From assembly GCF_016907995.1 (NCBI RefSeq), contig NZ_JAFBDA010000010.1, forward strand, positions 1 through 64,000: a stretch of DNA of 64,000 nucleotides, read 5' to 3'. The stretch comes from Clostridium sardiniense (GTDB lineage: Bacteria > Bacillota > Clostridia > Clostridiales > Clostridiaceae). The stretch's first letter is position 1; each line of letters opens with the position of its first letter. The position numbers and the translations under genes were made by a program. Shown piece after piece: positions 48,951 through 58,404 of this stretch. Under the pieces are notes generated by a model, which worked only from the letters and a program-made list of their open reading frames with translations, was not told the origin of the DNA and made no database searches.

Positions 48951-48975
48951 TGAACAAAGATTTACAATTTGTTCA
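48951..48975. promoter_or_regulatory. Dyad operator candidate upstream of the second PTS locus
   Basis: TGAACAAA and TTTGTTCA, 8-bp perfect arms, are separated by nine bases. It is embedded in three TTTACA repeats about 20 bp apart. It could be a repressor site for the IIB-like/IIC unit. Distance to the first start codon is about 250 bp. Confidence 0.45.
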
Positions 48976-49221
48976 ATAAAGCATTTACAAAATAGGGTGA
49001 ATTATGTAAAATTATAAATATAAGGACAAAGGCTCTTAGAAATAAGTAAAAAATTTAAAAAGATAAAATTAAAAAAGTTGTTAATAAATAATGTTAAAAA
49101 TTAACAAAAACATATACACCTTATTAATATTATGATAAAATTGTAAATAATAACAAAATTATCTAATATGGTTTATTTATTAAGCAATACTTAAGTTTAT
49201 AAATAGAATGGGGATGGAAAT

Positions 49222-49533
49222 ATGAATAAGGTGTTAGTTTTATCAAAAGGGACAAGTCAATCAAAATCATTTGAAAGAGTTATAGTTGAGCATACTAGAA
49301 AAGAAAATTTATTAATCGAATGGATATTTACAAATGATTCTAATATGAAAGATTACCTAAAGGATGAAGATATAGCAGTTACTCTAATATCACCAGAGAT
49401 GATGCTTGTGGAGGATAAATTAAAGGCAGAATTGGATAGTAAAAGTTTACCATATATAGTTTTAAAACCAGTTGATTTTGGGCTAAAAAGAGTAGAAAAG
49501 GTATTACCATTATTAGAGCCATATTTTAATTAA
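49222..49533 (+). CDS. IIB-like PTS protein lacking the catalytic cysteine
   Basis: The 103-aa protein has the size and strand-helix order of a lactose/cellobiose-family IIB component. However, the P-loop that is CSAGMST in the active protein at 261-581 reads LSKGTSQS here, so the phosphocysteine is absent. It could be a regulatory or substrate-sensing homologue, or a degenerate gene. GGGGATGG precedes the ATG. It is followed by 300 bp and then a IIC gene, with no adjacent active IIB or IIA. Confidence 0.65.
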   Translation: MNKVLVLSKGTSQSKSFERVIVEHTRKENLLIEWIFTNDSNMKDYLKDEDIAVTLISPEMMLVEDKLKAELDSKSLPYIVLKPVDFGLKRVEKVLPLLEPYFN

Positions 49534-49830
49534 GTTTTAGTAAAAATTAGATTAAGAGATCTTTGTTAAATTTATTTGCAAAGACTTTATTATATATATA
49601 AAGTAATAAAATTTTATAGGGTGAAAATTATAGGAATTATATTTAGGCTTATATAATAAATTTATTATATAAGCAATGTAAAAGATTACAAATGATCTTT
49701 TACACATAAAGGGTTTAAAAATTAAAGTAGTTATGTATATTTTCTAATGCTTAAATGATTTGACGACACTCTAATCAGTAAGAAAGGAAATATTCATATA
49801 AATATTATTAATTTTTAAGGGGGAACCGAA
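49534..49830. promoter_or_regulatory. Gap with two palindromes before the IIC gene
   Basis: A perfect 28-bp palindrome GCTTATATAATAAA plus its complement lies at 49647-49674. An inverted repeat TGTAAAAGAT/ATCTTTTACA spans 49678-49705. They are candidates for an operator, an attenuator or a transcription terminator. No further gene was seen. Confidence 0.45.
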
Positions 49831-51183
49831 ATGGGATTTATGGACAGATTTGCTACTTGGCTTGAAAAAGTTATGATGCCGATTGCATCAAAGTTAGGTA
49901 GCCAAAAACACTTAGCTGCGCTAAGAGATGGATTTATTGCTTACTTACCAATTTCTTTAATTGGAGCTTTTGGAACTATGTTCCTAAACGTTTTACTAAA
50001 ACCGGACTCATTAGTTGGAAAAAAATTAAATGAAATGGATGCATGGGCATCTTCAGTACAACCTGTTATTGATAAGTATATATCACCTGTATTTACTGGT
50101 ATGTGGTGGGGAACGCTTGCAATGACAACAATTTTCTTACTTATAACTGTTGCTTATGCATATTGTAGATCACAAGATGTTGATCCATTAGCTGGGGCTA
50201 CTGTAGCAGTTGCTGCATACTTAGCTATGGTACCAGATACTTTAAAAGGTGTTATTGTAAAGATTGATGATGTTGAACATGCTGTAGACATTTGGGGGAA
50301 TATATCCTGGGCATCATTTAACTCAACTGCTATGTTTGCAGGACTTGTTGTTGCTCTATTATCAGCACAATTATTCTGTTATCTTACTAAAAAAGGCTGG
50401 GTTATTAAAATGCCTGATCAAGTACCACCAGCTGTTTCAAGAGCATTTTCAGCTGTTATACCAGCTATAGTAACTGTATTTGTATTTGCACTTATTTCAA
50501 TGTTGTTTATTTCATTTATTGGAGTAGATTACAAAACTTGGATTGATAAAACAATACAAGAACCTTTAACTAAGTTTGGACAATCACCATTCGCTTATAT
50601 CGGATTAATTACATTATCACAATTCTTCTGGTTCTTCGGATTACATGGTCTAAACATGGTAGAACCAGCTCTTAATACTATGTATTTACCAACATTAAAT
50701 GCTAATATAGAAGCAGTTAACCAGGGTAAAGAGGCTATACACATATTTACTAGAAACTTTGTTGACGTATACGCTATGCCAGGCGGATCAGGTGGTACTT
50801 TAGCATTACTTTTAGCTATATTTATATTCTCTAAGAGACAAGAAAGTAGAGAACTGGCTAAATTAGCAATTGTACCAGGTGTATTCCAAATTAATGAACC
50901 TGTTATATTTGGTTTACCAATAGTATTAAATCCAATTTACTTCATTCCATTTGCTATAATACCAGGTATATTATGTACTATAGCATATTTTGCAACGCAA
51001 GCTGGACTGGTATCTAAGATAAGTGCATTTATTCCATGGACTTGTCCACCAATACTGTCAGCATTCTTAGCAACTAATGGAGATTTTAGAGCTACACTTT
51101 TAGCATTATTACTATTTATACTTGCACTAGTAATATGGGCTCCATTTGTTATAGCCGCAAATAAAATTGGAAATAATGAATAA
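49831..51183 (+). CDS. PTS lactose/cellobiose-family IIC permease
   Basis: The 450-aa membrane protein opens with the EIIC-type segment ATWLEKVMMPIASKLGSQKH, and contains the PPAVSRAF loop and NEPVIFGLPIVLNPIYF, matching the IIC fold of the 1004-2284 protein. No functional IIB or IIA is next to it, so it must borrow them from elsewhere or have another function. AAGGGGGAACC precedes the ATG. Sugar specificity cannot be read from the sequence. Confidence 0.9.
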   Translation: MGFMDRFATWLEKVMMPIASKLGSQKHLAALRDGFIAYLPISLIGAFGTMFLNVLLKPDSLVGKKLNEMDAWASSVQPVIDKYISPVFTGMWWGTLAMTTIFLLITVAYAYCRSQDVDPLAGATVAVAAYLAMVPDTLKGVIVKIDDVEHAVDIWGNISWASFNSTAMFAGLVVALLSAQLFCYLTKKGWVIKMPDQVPPAVSRAFSAVIPAIVTVFVFALISMLFISFIGVDYKTWIDKTIQEPLTKFGQSPFAYIGLITLSQFFWFFGLHGLNMVEPALNTMYLPTLNANIEAVNQGKEAIHIFTRNFVDVYAMPGGSGGTLALLLAIFIFSKRQESRELAKLAIVPGVFQINEPVIFGLPIVLNPIYFIPFAIIPGILCTIAYFATQAGLVSKISAFIPWTCPPILSAFLATNGDFRATLLALLLFILALVIWAPFVIAANKIGNNE

Positions 51184-51200
51184 TAAAATTAATTTAATGA

Positions 51201-51235
51201 GAAGTGCATAAGCTTTAAGCTTATGCCTTCTTTAA
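51201..51235 (+). terminator. Terminator after the second IIC gene
   Basis: GAAGtGCATAAGCTT and AAGCTTATGCcTTC form a stem with one mismatched pair, followed by TTTAAATT. Confidence 0.7.
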
Positions 51236-51343
51236 ATTATAAAGTTAAAAAAACTCTTATTGAAGATTATAACGATATTATATAATATTATAAATAAAGG
51301 AGTATTGTAGTATAATTTTAGACTTTAACTTGGGAGGAAAATT

Positions 51344-51829
51344 ATGAGTTTTAAAAATACAGTAGAGTTAAATTATCCAGTAGAGGAAGTATTCAATATA
51401 TTTATAAAGACAGCTAAAAGGGATTTTCCAAAATTTAATGAGAAGAATCCAATAGGATGTGCAGTTACAAAAAAGACAGGTGCATATTCTAATAAGAAAG
51501 TTGATATAAGAGTTGAGATAACAGATTTTAAAAAAAATGAACTTTATCAAATAACATCTGTTAGAGATAAAATGATGTTTGTTTCAACATATACTTTTGA
51601 GAAAACAGAAGATAATAAAACTTTATTTTCATTAGAAGAAAGTGATAATACAACAGGAATATTTGGAAGTATAAACGCATTTATGCAAAACTTCTTATTT
51701 AAAAAGAGAATAAAGAAAAGATTTTCTTTCTTGGTTGATGGGCTTGAAAATGAGATAAAAAACTTTAGAGAAAAGGTAGAATCTCATTCAAAGCCAAAAG
51801 AAGATAAAGATAAGATTAGCGTAGAATAA
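51344..51829 (+). CDS. DUF3284-like protein (START-fold type)
   Basis: The 161-aa protein has the opening FKNTVELNYPVEEVFNIFIK, a beta sheet with short strands, and a long C-terminal helix, as in the SRPBCC-like DUF3284 family often found near PTS genes. Its ligand is unknown. The length is typical. GGGAGG precedes the ATG. The downstream small gene may be cotranscribed. Confidence 0.75.
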   Translation: MSFKNTVELNYPVEEVFNIFIKTAKRDFPKFNEKNPIGCAVTKKTGAYSNKKVDIRVEITDFKKNELYQITSVRDKMMFVSTYTFEKTEDNKTLFSLEESDNTTGIFGSINAFMQNFLFKKRIKKRFSFLVDGLENEIKNFREKVESHSKPKEDKDKISVE

Positions 51830-51865
51830 AATTAAAATAGTATAAAAATTCTCTAGAGAGGTAGT

Positions 51866-52093
51866 ATGGATATAAAAAATTATTTGAAGTATTATAAGAT
51901 GATAGAAAATCTTAAAAAGGATAAAACCAACGTCACATTTAAGCTTAATGGTTCTGGTGATAAAGCTTATAATGTTAAATTAGAAGGTGGAAAGATACCA
52001 AACGGGGAAATTATTGAAGAAACTTCAAACAATTTAAAAGACTTACTTAATAGAGTATATAAAAATTATAATATATTAAAGAGAAAGCTGTAA
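51866..52093 (+). CDS. Hypothetical protein, 75 aa
   Basis: The 75-aa protein has a lysine-rich helix, then a beta-rich segment (NVTFKLNGSGDKAYNVKLEG) and a C-terminal helix. Not recognised. AGAGAGGTAG precedes the ATG, which is 36 bp after the DUF3284 gene. A terminator follows. Confidence 0.5.
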   Translation: MDIKNYLKYYKMIENLKKDKTNVTFKLNGSGDKAYNVKLEGGKIPNGEIIEETSNNLKDLLNRVYKNYNILKRKL

Positions 52094-52119
52094 GAACACA
52101 AGTCTTACAGCTTTTTAAT
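52084..52119 (+). terminator. Terminator after the 75-aa gene
   Basis: AAAGCTGTAAGA and TCTTACAGCTTT arms, then TTAATTT. Confidence 0.8.
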
Positions 52120-52142
52120 TTTATAGGAATAATGAGTTGATT

Positions 52143-53378
52143 TTAGAAAGTGAAGTTACCACCCTTAAATACTTGAACTTCTTTTCCATCTGCAGTTATA
52201 CCCAATATATCTAAATCTTTTGAACCAATCATAAAATCTACATGCGTTAATGATACGTTTGATGAAGCTTTAATAAGTTCTTCATCATTCATATCTTCGC
52301 CACCTTTTATGCATGATGGATAAGCTTTACCAACAGCTAAATGACATGATGCATTTTCATCAAATAAAGTATTATAGAATAGGATATTTGAATTTGAAAT
52401 TGGTGAATCGTATGGTACAAGAGCAACTTCGCCTAAATATCTAGCACCATCGTCAGTATCTAAAAGTTCTTTTAATGAATCGTAACCTTCTTCAGCAGTG
52501 AAATCTATAATTTTACCATCTTTAAAAGTGAAAGAGAAATTATTTATTAGATTACCACCATAATTAAGAGGCTTTGTAGAATGTACTATTCCATTTATTC
52601 CATTTCTTTTTGGCGTTGTAAATATTTCTTCGGTTGGCATGTTTGCAATAAATTCAACTGATCCTTTAGTAAATTCTGAACCACCTGACCATATATGATT
52701 TGGAGCAAGTTCTAGTTCTAAATTAGTACCTAAAGAATTTTTAAATATTAGCTTTTCAAAATTGTAATCTTGAAGAGTTTTTATATTTTCTTTTAATTTA
52801 TTACAATGATCTTGCCATGCTTTATTTGGATCTTCAGAGTTTAATCTCATAACAGAGAAAATAGCATCCCATAATTTATTTATAGCTTCATCTTCAGAGA
52901 CATCTTTAAATACCTTAGTAGCCCATGCCTTAGTAGGAAGTGAAATAACGCACCAAGCATTTTCATTATTCATTAATTTATTGGAATAATTTCTAAGAGC
53001 TATATTTTTAGCTTTACTTGAACTACTTATTTTTTTAGAATCTATTCCCTTAAATAATGAAGGGTCGCTTGCTGAAATAGAGATAAAAGAAGCTCCATTA
53101 TCGACGAAGTAATTGTATTTATCGATTTCATATTGAGGGACATTTGATAGTGTCTCAACTGTTGCATTCTCAAATCTTATTCTTGTAAATAGTTCATCAG
53201 AATAATTTATATATACATCTTTTGCACCAATTTTAAATGCTTCTTCTGATAGAAGTCTTGCAAAGTTAGAACATTCTATTGGTGAGCTAATAAATAATAG
53301 TCTATCTTTTTGAAGATTAACACCTTTAGATACAACTAAATTAGCATATTTTTTTAATAAGTTTTCAAAGTTATTCAT
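52143..53378 (-). CDS. M29-family aminopeptidase (PepS/AmpS-like)
   Basis: This metal aminopeptidase trims N-terminal residues from peptides. The 411-aa protein has the M29 opening (LLKKYANLVVSKGVNLQKDR), the catalytic-domain segments SGGSEFTKGSVEFIANMPTEE and DFTAEEGYDSLKEL, a SCHLAVGKAYPSC metal site and the C-terminal LTHVDFMIGSKDLDI. All look intact. AGGAGGTGTTC lies upstream on the minus strand. It is a single-gene unit between convergent and divergent neighbours. Confidence 0.88.
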   Translation of the reverse strand: MNNFENLLKKYANLVVSKGVNLQKDRLLFISSPIECSNFARLLSEEAFKIGAKDVYINYSDELFTRIRFENATVETLSNVPQYEIDKYNYFVDNGASFISISASDPSLFKGIDSKKISSSSKAKNIALRNYSNKLMNNENAWCVISLPTKAWATKVFKDVSEDEAINKLWDAIFSVMRLNSEDPNKAWQDHCNKLKENIKTLQDYNFEKLIFKNSLGTNLELELAPNHIWSGGSEFTKGSVEFIANMPTEEIFTTPKRNGINGIVHSTKPLNYGGNLINNFSFTFKDGKIIDFTAEEGYDSLKELLDTDDGARYLGEVALVPYDSPISNSNILFYNTLFDENASCHLAVGKAYPSCIKGGEDMNDEELIKASSNVSLTHVDFMIGSKDLDILGITADGKEVQVFKGGNFTF

Positions 53379-53549
53379 TTTAAGAACACCTCCTAAATTT
53401 TAAATATTATTTTACCATATAAAGTAAAGAATATGCAAAATAATGTGTAAATAAATAAGAAGTATATTTCTTGTAAGTAAACTTAATAAGTAATATAATA
53501 TATTTACTTGAATTTGTTTAATTAAGTAAGAAGAATGGAGTGCTTTAAC

Positions 53550-54467
53550 ATGTTTGATATACTACAACGATTAGTAGATAAAAATAAAGTCTACGGCAAA
53601 GAAGGGAAGCTAGCTTCATATATTCCGGCATTATTAAAGGCAGATGTAAATGATTTAGGCATTGCAATAGTAAATTTAGATGGAGATGAATATTTCGCGG
53701 GAAATTGTGATAAAAAATTTACAATACAAAGTATTTCAAAAATAGTAGGTTTAATGCTTGCGTTACAGGATAATGGAAAAGAAAATGTTTTTAAGAAGGT
53801 TAATGTTGAACCAACAGGTGAAGGGTTTAATTCAATAGTTAAATTAGAAACAACTGAAACAGGTAGACCATATAATCCTATGATTAATGCAGGCGCAATA
53901 GTTACAACTTCTCTTATAAAAGGAAGAACAGAAGAGGAAAAACTAAAAAAACTTATAGGGTTTATGAAAAAGGCTACAAATAATCCTAATATAACTATAA
54001 ATGAAGAAGTTTATATATCAGAAAAGTTGACAGGAAATAGAAATAGAGCATTAGCGTATTTTATGAAAAGTAGCGGAATACTAGATGGGAATATTGAAGA
54101 AGTTTTAGATCTTTACTTTAGACAGTGCTCTATAGAAGCAAATGCAAAGGATTTAGCTAGACTTGGAGCAGTTCTTGCAAATGATGGTATTATACCATGG
54201 AGTGGCGAAAGATTAATTGATAAAGAAATCTGCAAAATAGTCAAGTCTATAATGGTTACTTGTGGTATGTATGATGCTTCAGGAGAATTTGCAGTAAGAA
54301 TAGGAATACCAGCTAAAAGTGGAGTTGGTGGAGGAATTATTGCGTCAGTTCCTAAGAATATGGGAATTGGAGTATATGGTCCGGCCTTAGATGAAAAGGG
54401 AAACAGTATAGCTGGACTAAAAGTATTACAAGATCTATCTAGAGAACTAGATCTTAGTATTTTTTAA
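53550..54467 (+). CDS. glsA: Glutaminase A
   Basis: The enzyme hydrolyses glutamine to glutamate and ammonia. The 305-aa beta-lactamase-like protein has GKEGKLASYIPALLKADVNDL at the N-terminus, the FTIQSISKIVGLMLAL segment with the catalytic Ser-x-x-Lys, RPYNPMINAGAIV, and the C-terminal SGVGGGIIASVPKNMGIGVY, the features of the family. The ATG at 53550 is preferred because GGAG lies 9 bp upstream; the ATG at 53535 lies before it. It may feed the folate/pabA and other amidotransfer reactions only indirectly. Confidence 0.9.
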   Translation: MFDILQRLVDKNKVYGKEGKLASYIPALLKADVNDLGIAIVNLDGDEYFAGNCDKKFTIQSISKIVGLMLALQDNGKENVFKKVNVEPTGEGFNSIVKLETTETGRPYNPMINAGAIVTTSLIKGRTEEEKLKKLIGFMKKATNNPNITINEEVYISEKLTGNRNRALAYFMKSSGILDGNIEEVLDLYFRQCSIEANAKDLARLGAVLANDGIIPWSGERLIDKEICKIVKSIMVTCGMYDASGEFAVRIGIPAKSGVGGGIIASVPKNMGIGVYGPALDEKGNSIAGLKVLQDLSRELDLSIF

Positions 54468-54574
54468 TATCTATGTTACTTTTGTTATAATTTGAAGTGT
54501 TATAATGGAGCATCTAGGATATAATTATAAATATAATCACAGAAATGAGCTTAAGGCTTAGATAGGGAGGAACT

Positions 54575-57166
54575 ATGAAAAAGTTACTTATATTAGATTC
54601 AAACTCACTTATGAATAGAGCCTTTTATGCATTACCCCCTCTTACAAACAGTGAAGGGGTTCACACTAATGCAATATATGGTTTTACAAATATGTTATTA
54701 AAAATGAAGGATGATATAAATCCAGATTATATAGTTGCAGCTTTTGATAAAAAAGCACCAACTTTTAGACATAAAGAATATGGGGATTATAAAGCTGGAA
54801 GAAAGAAAATGCCAGAAGAACTTGCAGAGCAATTCCCATTAGTTAAAGAATTATTAGCTTTACTTGGCATAAAGATATATGAATTAGATGGATTCGAAGC
54901 TGATGATATAATTGGTACAACTGCTAAGGTAGCAGCCGATGAAGGTATGGAAGTGTATGTTGTTACAGGAGATAAAGATGCACTTCAACTTGCAGATGAA
55001 AATATAAATGTTGTTATTACTAAAAAAGGAGTATCAGAAACAGCTGAGTACAATAAAGAATCATTCATTGAAGAGTTTGGAGTTACTCCAACACAATTTA
55101 TTGATGTTAAGGGGCTAATGGGAGATAAATCAGATAATATACCAGGTGTTCCAGGGGTTGGAGAAAAGACTGCATATAAATTAATAAAAGAGTATGGTTC
55201 AGTTGAGGAAGTGCTTAAAAATATTGATAATATAAGCGGTAAGAAGATAAAAGAAAATCTTGAAACCTATAGTGAACAAGCAATATTTAGTAAAAAACTT
55301 GCTACAATAATGACTGAAGTTCCAATAGATAATCTGATAGAAGATATAAGCAATGAAAATATAATTAATAAAGAAGGATTAAAAGAGCTATTAATAAAGC
55401 TTCAAATGAAATCTTCTCTTGTAAAATTTATAGGGGAAGAAGAAAGAGTAGAAGTAAATACTAAAGAGATAGAGTCTTTAGAGAGTATAAAAGAATTATT
55501 AAAAGAAGATAAAACTTACTACATAGCTTATTTAATAGAGGAAGCTGCCTTAAACTCAAAAAGAAAGTTAAAAAAAATATACTTTGGTGAAGATAATAAT
55601 GGAGTATCATTTGATTTTGAAGAAAGTATAAAAAGGGATGAAAAGGAAACTTTAGTAATATTAAAGTCTTTCTTTGAAGATAAAAATAAGAAAAAAGTAA
55701 TACATGATGCTAAAACATTAATTAAAATATTAAGTAGAATGGATATAACAATTGAAAATTTTGATTTTGATACAGCAATAGCTGCATACATTATAGATTC
55801 TTCAAAGGGACAATATCCATTAAATGAAGTTATAGCAACATATATTGGTGATGAAATTAAAAAAGGTGAAGAAGGATTAATAGAAGGGGTAAGCTATATG
55901 CACGCCTTATATAAAGTTCTTAAGGATAAAATTAAGAATGAAGATATGGAAGAACTTTATTATAATGTAGAACATCCGTTGATAACTGTACTTGCAGATA
56001 TGGAAGAAGAAGGATTTAAAGTTGATGAGAATGTTTTAGATGAACTTGCAGTAAAATTCAAAAAGGAAATTGAAGTAGTTCAAAGTGAGATCTATGCTCT
56101 TGCAGATGAAGAGTTTAATATAAATTCACCAAAGCAACTTGGTAAAATTTTATTTGAAAAGTTAGACCTTCCTGTTATAAAGAAAACTAAAACAGGATAT
56201 TCAACTAACGTAGATGTTTTAGATAAATTAAGAGATAAGCATCCTATAATAGATAAAATAACTTATTATAGACAGATGACTAAAATTAATTCTACTTATG
56301 TAGAAGGAATGAAAGCTTTAATAGATGTAGATGGTTCAATTCATAGTAGCTTTAATCAAACTGTAACAACTACAGGGAGATTATCAAGTACAGAGCCAAA
56401 TCTTCAAAATATTCCTATTAGATATGAAATGGGAAGAGAAATAAGAAAGATTTTCATAACTAAAGAAAAGTCAGATAAACTTTTATCTGCCGATTATTCA
56501 CAAATAGAACTTAGAGTTTTAGCTCATATAAGTGGAGATGAAAATATGATAAATGCCTTCAAACATCATAGCGATATCCACACAAAAACAGCTTCAGAAG
56601 TATTCAATGTTCCAATAGATGAAGTAACACCTTTAATGCGTTCAAGTGCAAAGGCAGTTAACTTTGGGATTGTATATGGAATAAGTGATTTTTCACTTGC
56701 ACAAGATCTTGGAATTACTAAAAAAGAAGCTTCAGAATATATGAGTATTTATTTTGATAGATATCCTAAAATAAAGGAATACTTAGACAACATAATAAAA
56801 GACTCTAAGGAAACTGGTTATGTAACTACAATCTTAAATAGAAAAAGATTTATACCAGAAATTAAATCATCAAATAAGATTGTTAAAGCATTAGGGGAAA
56901 GACTTGCTATGAATGCACCAATTCAAGGGAGTGCAGCAGATATAATAAAAATAGCAATGATTAATGTATTCAATAGGCTTAAGAAAGAAAATCTAAGAAG
57001 TACATTAATACTTCAAGTACACGATGAACTTATACTAAATGTAGAAGAAGATGAATTTGATATAGTGGAAAAATTAGTAAAAGAAGAGATGGAAAATGTT
57101 TATAAACTTAGTGTTCCACTAGATGTAGATGTGAATTTCGGTGATACATGGTATAGCACTAAGTAA
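54575..57166 (+). CDS. polA: DNA polymerase I
   Basis: Pol I fills gaps and removes RNA primers. The 863-aa protein has an N-terminal 5' nuclease (about 1-290, with LLILDSNSLMNRAF and GVPGVGEKTA), a 3'-5' exonuclease-like region (about 300-470) where the DxE motif is not conserved, so proofreading is probably absent, and the polymerase domain (about 480-863: DYSQIELRVLAHISGD, RSSAKAVNFGIVYG, LQVHDELI). Clostridial and Bacillus enzymes often have an inactive 3'-5' domain. GGGAGG precedes the ATG. It forms a gene series with coaE and a lytic transglycosylase. Confidence 0.96.
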   Translation: MKKLLILDSNSLMNRAFYALPPLTNSEGVHTNAIYGFTNMLLKMKDDINPDYIVAAFDKKAPTFRHKEYGDYKAGRKKMPEELAEQFPLVKELLALLGIKIYELDGFEADDIIGTTAKVAADEGMEVYVVTGDKDALQLADENINVVITKKGVSETAEYNKESFIEEFGVTPTQFIDVKGLMGDKSDNIPGVPGVGEKTAYKLIKEYGSVEEVLKNIDNISGKKIKENLETYSEQAIFSKKLATIMTEVPIDNLIEDISNENIINKEGLKELLIKLQMKSSLVKFIGEEERVEVNTKEIESLESIKELLKEDKTYYIAYLIEEAALNSKRKLKKIYFGEDNNGVSFDFEESIKRDEKETLVILKSFFEDKNKKKVIHDAKTLIKILSRMDITIENFDFDTAIAAYIIDSSKGQYPLNEVIATYIGDEIKKGEEGLIEGVSYMHALYKVLKDKIKNEDMEELYYNVEHPLITVLADMEEEGFKVDENVLDELAVKFKKEIEVVQSEIYALADEEFNINSPKQLGKILFEKLDLPVIKKTKTGYSTNVDVLDKLRDKHPIIDKITYYRQMTKINSTYVEGMKALIDVDGSIHSSFNQTVTTTGRLSSTEPNLQNIPIRYEMGREIRKIFITKEKSDKLLSADYSQIELRVLAHISGDENMINAFKHHSDIHTKTASEVFNVPIDEVTPLMRSSAKAVNFGIVYGISDFSLAQDLGITKKEASEYMSIYFDRYPKIKEYLDNIIKDSKETGYVTTILNRKRFIPEIKSSNKIVKALGERLAMNAPIQGSAADIIKIAMINVFNRLKKENLRSTLILQVHDELILNVEEDEFDIVEKLVKEEMENVYKLSVPLDVDVNFGDTWYSTK

Positions 57167-57184
57167 AGGAGGACATGGTTTAAC

Positions 57185-57784
57185 ATGATAAGAATTGGGC
57201 TTACTGGTGGAATTGGTACAGGAAAAAGCACAATATCTTTAATGCTTAAAGAAGCTAAATTTAAAGTGATTGATGCCGATATTGTTGCAAAGGATGTTTT
57301 AGTAAAATATCCTGAGATATTAGATAAAGTTAGAGTAGAATTTGGGGAAGGTTTCTTTGATTGGAGAGGAGACTTTAGAAGGAAGGAATTTGGTAATCAT
57401 ATATTTAGATTTCCAAAGCAAAGAATAAAGTATGAAAACATAATACTTCCTTATATAAAAAGTGAAATAATGAATAATATAGAAAAGCTTCAAAGTGAAG
57501 GGGAAAAAATAGTAATTGTAGATGCTCCTACATTGATAGAGACAAAGCTTCATGATGAGATGGATTATGTTATACTGGTTACAGCAGATAATTCAACTCA
57601 ACTTCAAAGATTAAAATCTAGAGATAAATTAAGTAATAATGATGCATTAAATAGAATAAATGCTCAAATGACTCTAGAAAAAAAGAAAGACTTTGCAAAT
57701 ATAATAATAGATAATAATAAAGACCTATTATATGCTAAGGAGCAGGTAGACGACTTTATAGATTTTATAAATAAAGTAATTTAA
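57185..57784 (+). CDS. coaE: Dephospho-CoA kinase
   Basis: CoaE phosphorylates dephospho-CoA to CoA. The 199-aa P-loop kinase has IGLTGGIGTGKSTIS at the N-terminus, VIDADIVAKD, and IVIVDAPTLIETKLHDEMD, with normal length and order. AAGGAGG precedes the ATG. It follows polA by 18 bp and precedes a lytic transglycosylase by 14 bp, matching the polA-coaE order common in clostridia. Confidence 0.93.
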   Translation: MIRIGLTGGIGTGKSTISLMLKEAKFKVIDADIVAKDVLVKYPEILDKVRVEFGEGFFDWRGDFRRKEFGNHIFRFPKQRIKYENIILPYIKSEIMNNIEKLQSEGEKIVIVDAPTLIETKLHDEMDYVILVTADNSTQLQRLKSRDKLSNNDALNRINAQMTLEKKKDFANIIIDNNKDLLYAKEQVDDFIDFINKVI

Positions 57785-57798
57785 CAAGGAGCTTTAGG

Positions 57799-58341
57799 AT
57801 GAAGTTTAAAAAAGTGATAATCTGGTTGATTATTATAGTAGTAGCATTATTAGGAATAAAATTTGGAGTTAAAAAATATGCTTTTCCATATAAGCATAAA
57901 GAGGTTATTGATAAATATAGTAAGGAATATAACTTAGATCCGTTATTTGTGTTGTCTATAATTAAGGCTGAAAGTAAATTCAATCCAAATGCTCATTCCC
58001 ATAAAGATGCTTTTGGATTAATGCAAATTACTGAAAGTACTGGGAAATGGATTGCAGAACAAATGGGAATGAAAAATTATTCAACTGATATGCTTTATAA
58101 TGAAGAAACAAATATAAAAATGGGATGTTGGTATTTAAATAACTTAAATGATGAATTTGGGGATAGAGATTTAGTAATATCAGCGTATAATGCTGGAAGA
58201 GGTAATGTTAATAAGTGGCTTAAGGATCAAAATTATTCAAAGAATGGCAAAGACATTCATTACATACCATTCCCAGAGACTAAGAATTATGTAGATAAAG
58301 TAAATATCTACTATAAGGTTTATAAATATCTATACGAATAA
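57799..58341 (+). CDS. Membrane-anchored lytic transglycosylase (SLT domain)
   Basis: The enzyme cleaves peptidoglycan glycan strands non-hydrolytically. The 180-aa protein has one N-terminal membrane helix (about 5-25) and an SLT domain with catalytic Glu in KAESKFNP, GLMQITEST, and YNAGRGNVNKW near the C-terminus. It is short but complete. AAGGAG precedes the ATG, 14 bp after coaE. Confidence 0.9.
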   Translation: MKFKKVIIWLIIIVVALLGIKFGVKKYAFPYKHKEVIDKYSKEYNLDPLFVLSIIKAESKFNPNAHSHKDAFGLMQITESTGKWIAEQMGMKNYSTDMLYNEETNIKMGCWYLNNLNDEFGDRDLVISAYNAGRGNVNKWLKDQNYSKNGKDIHYIPFPETKNYVDKVNIYYKVYKYLYE

Positions 58342-58344
58342 AAC

Positions 58345-58380
58345 ATAGCTGATTATTTTTATAATCAGCTATATATTTTT
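58345..58380 (+). terminator. Terminator of polA-coaE-transglycosylase unit
   Basis: ATAGCTGATTA and TAATCAGCTAT arms, followed by ATATTTTT. Confidence 0.75.
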
Positions 58381-58404
58381 AAGGAAAAGTAGGTGTATAA
58401 AGTT

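Larger units (their letters stand above)
48823..49221. other. 400-bp AT-rich gap before the IIB-like gene
   Basis: Apart from the inverted repeat at 48830-48860 it contains TTTACA units at 48941, 48961 and 48984, and the 25-bp dyad at 48951-48975. A promoter for the downstream genes probably lies near 49120-49190, but no single -35/-10 pair stands out. Confidence 0.5.
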
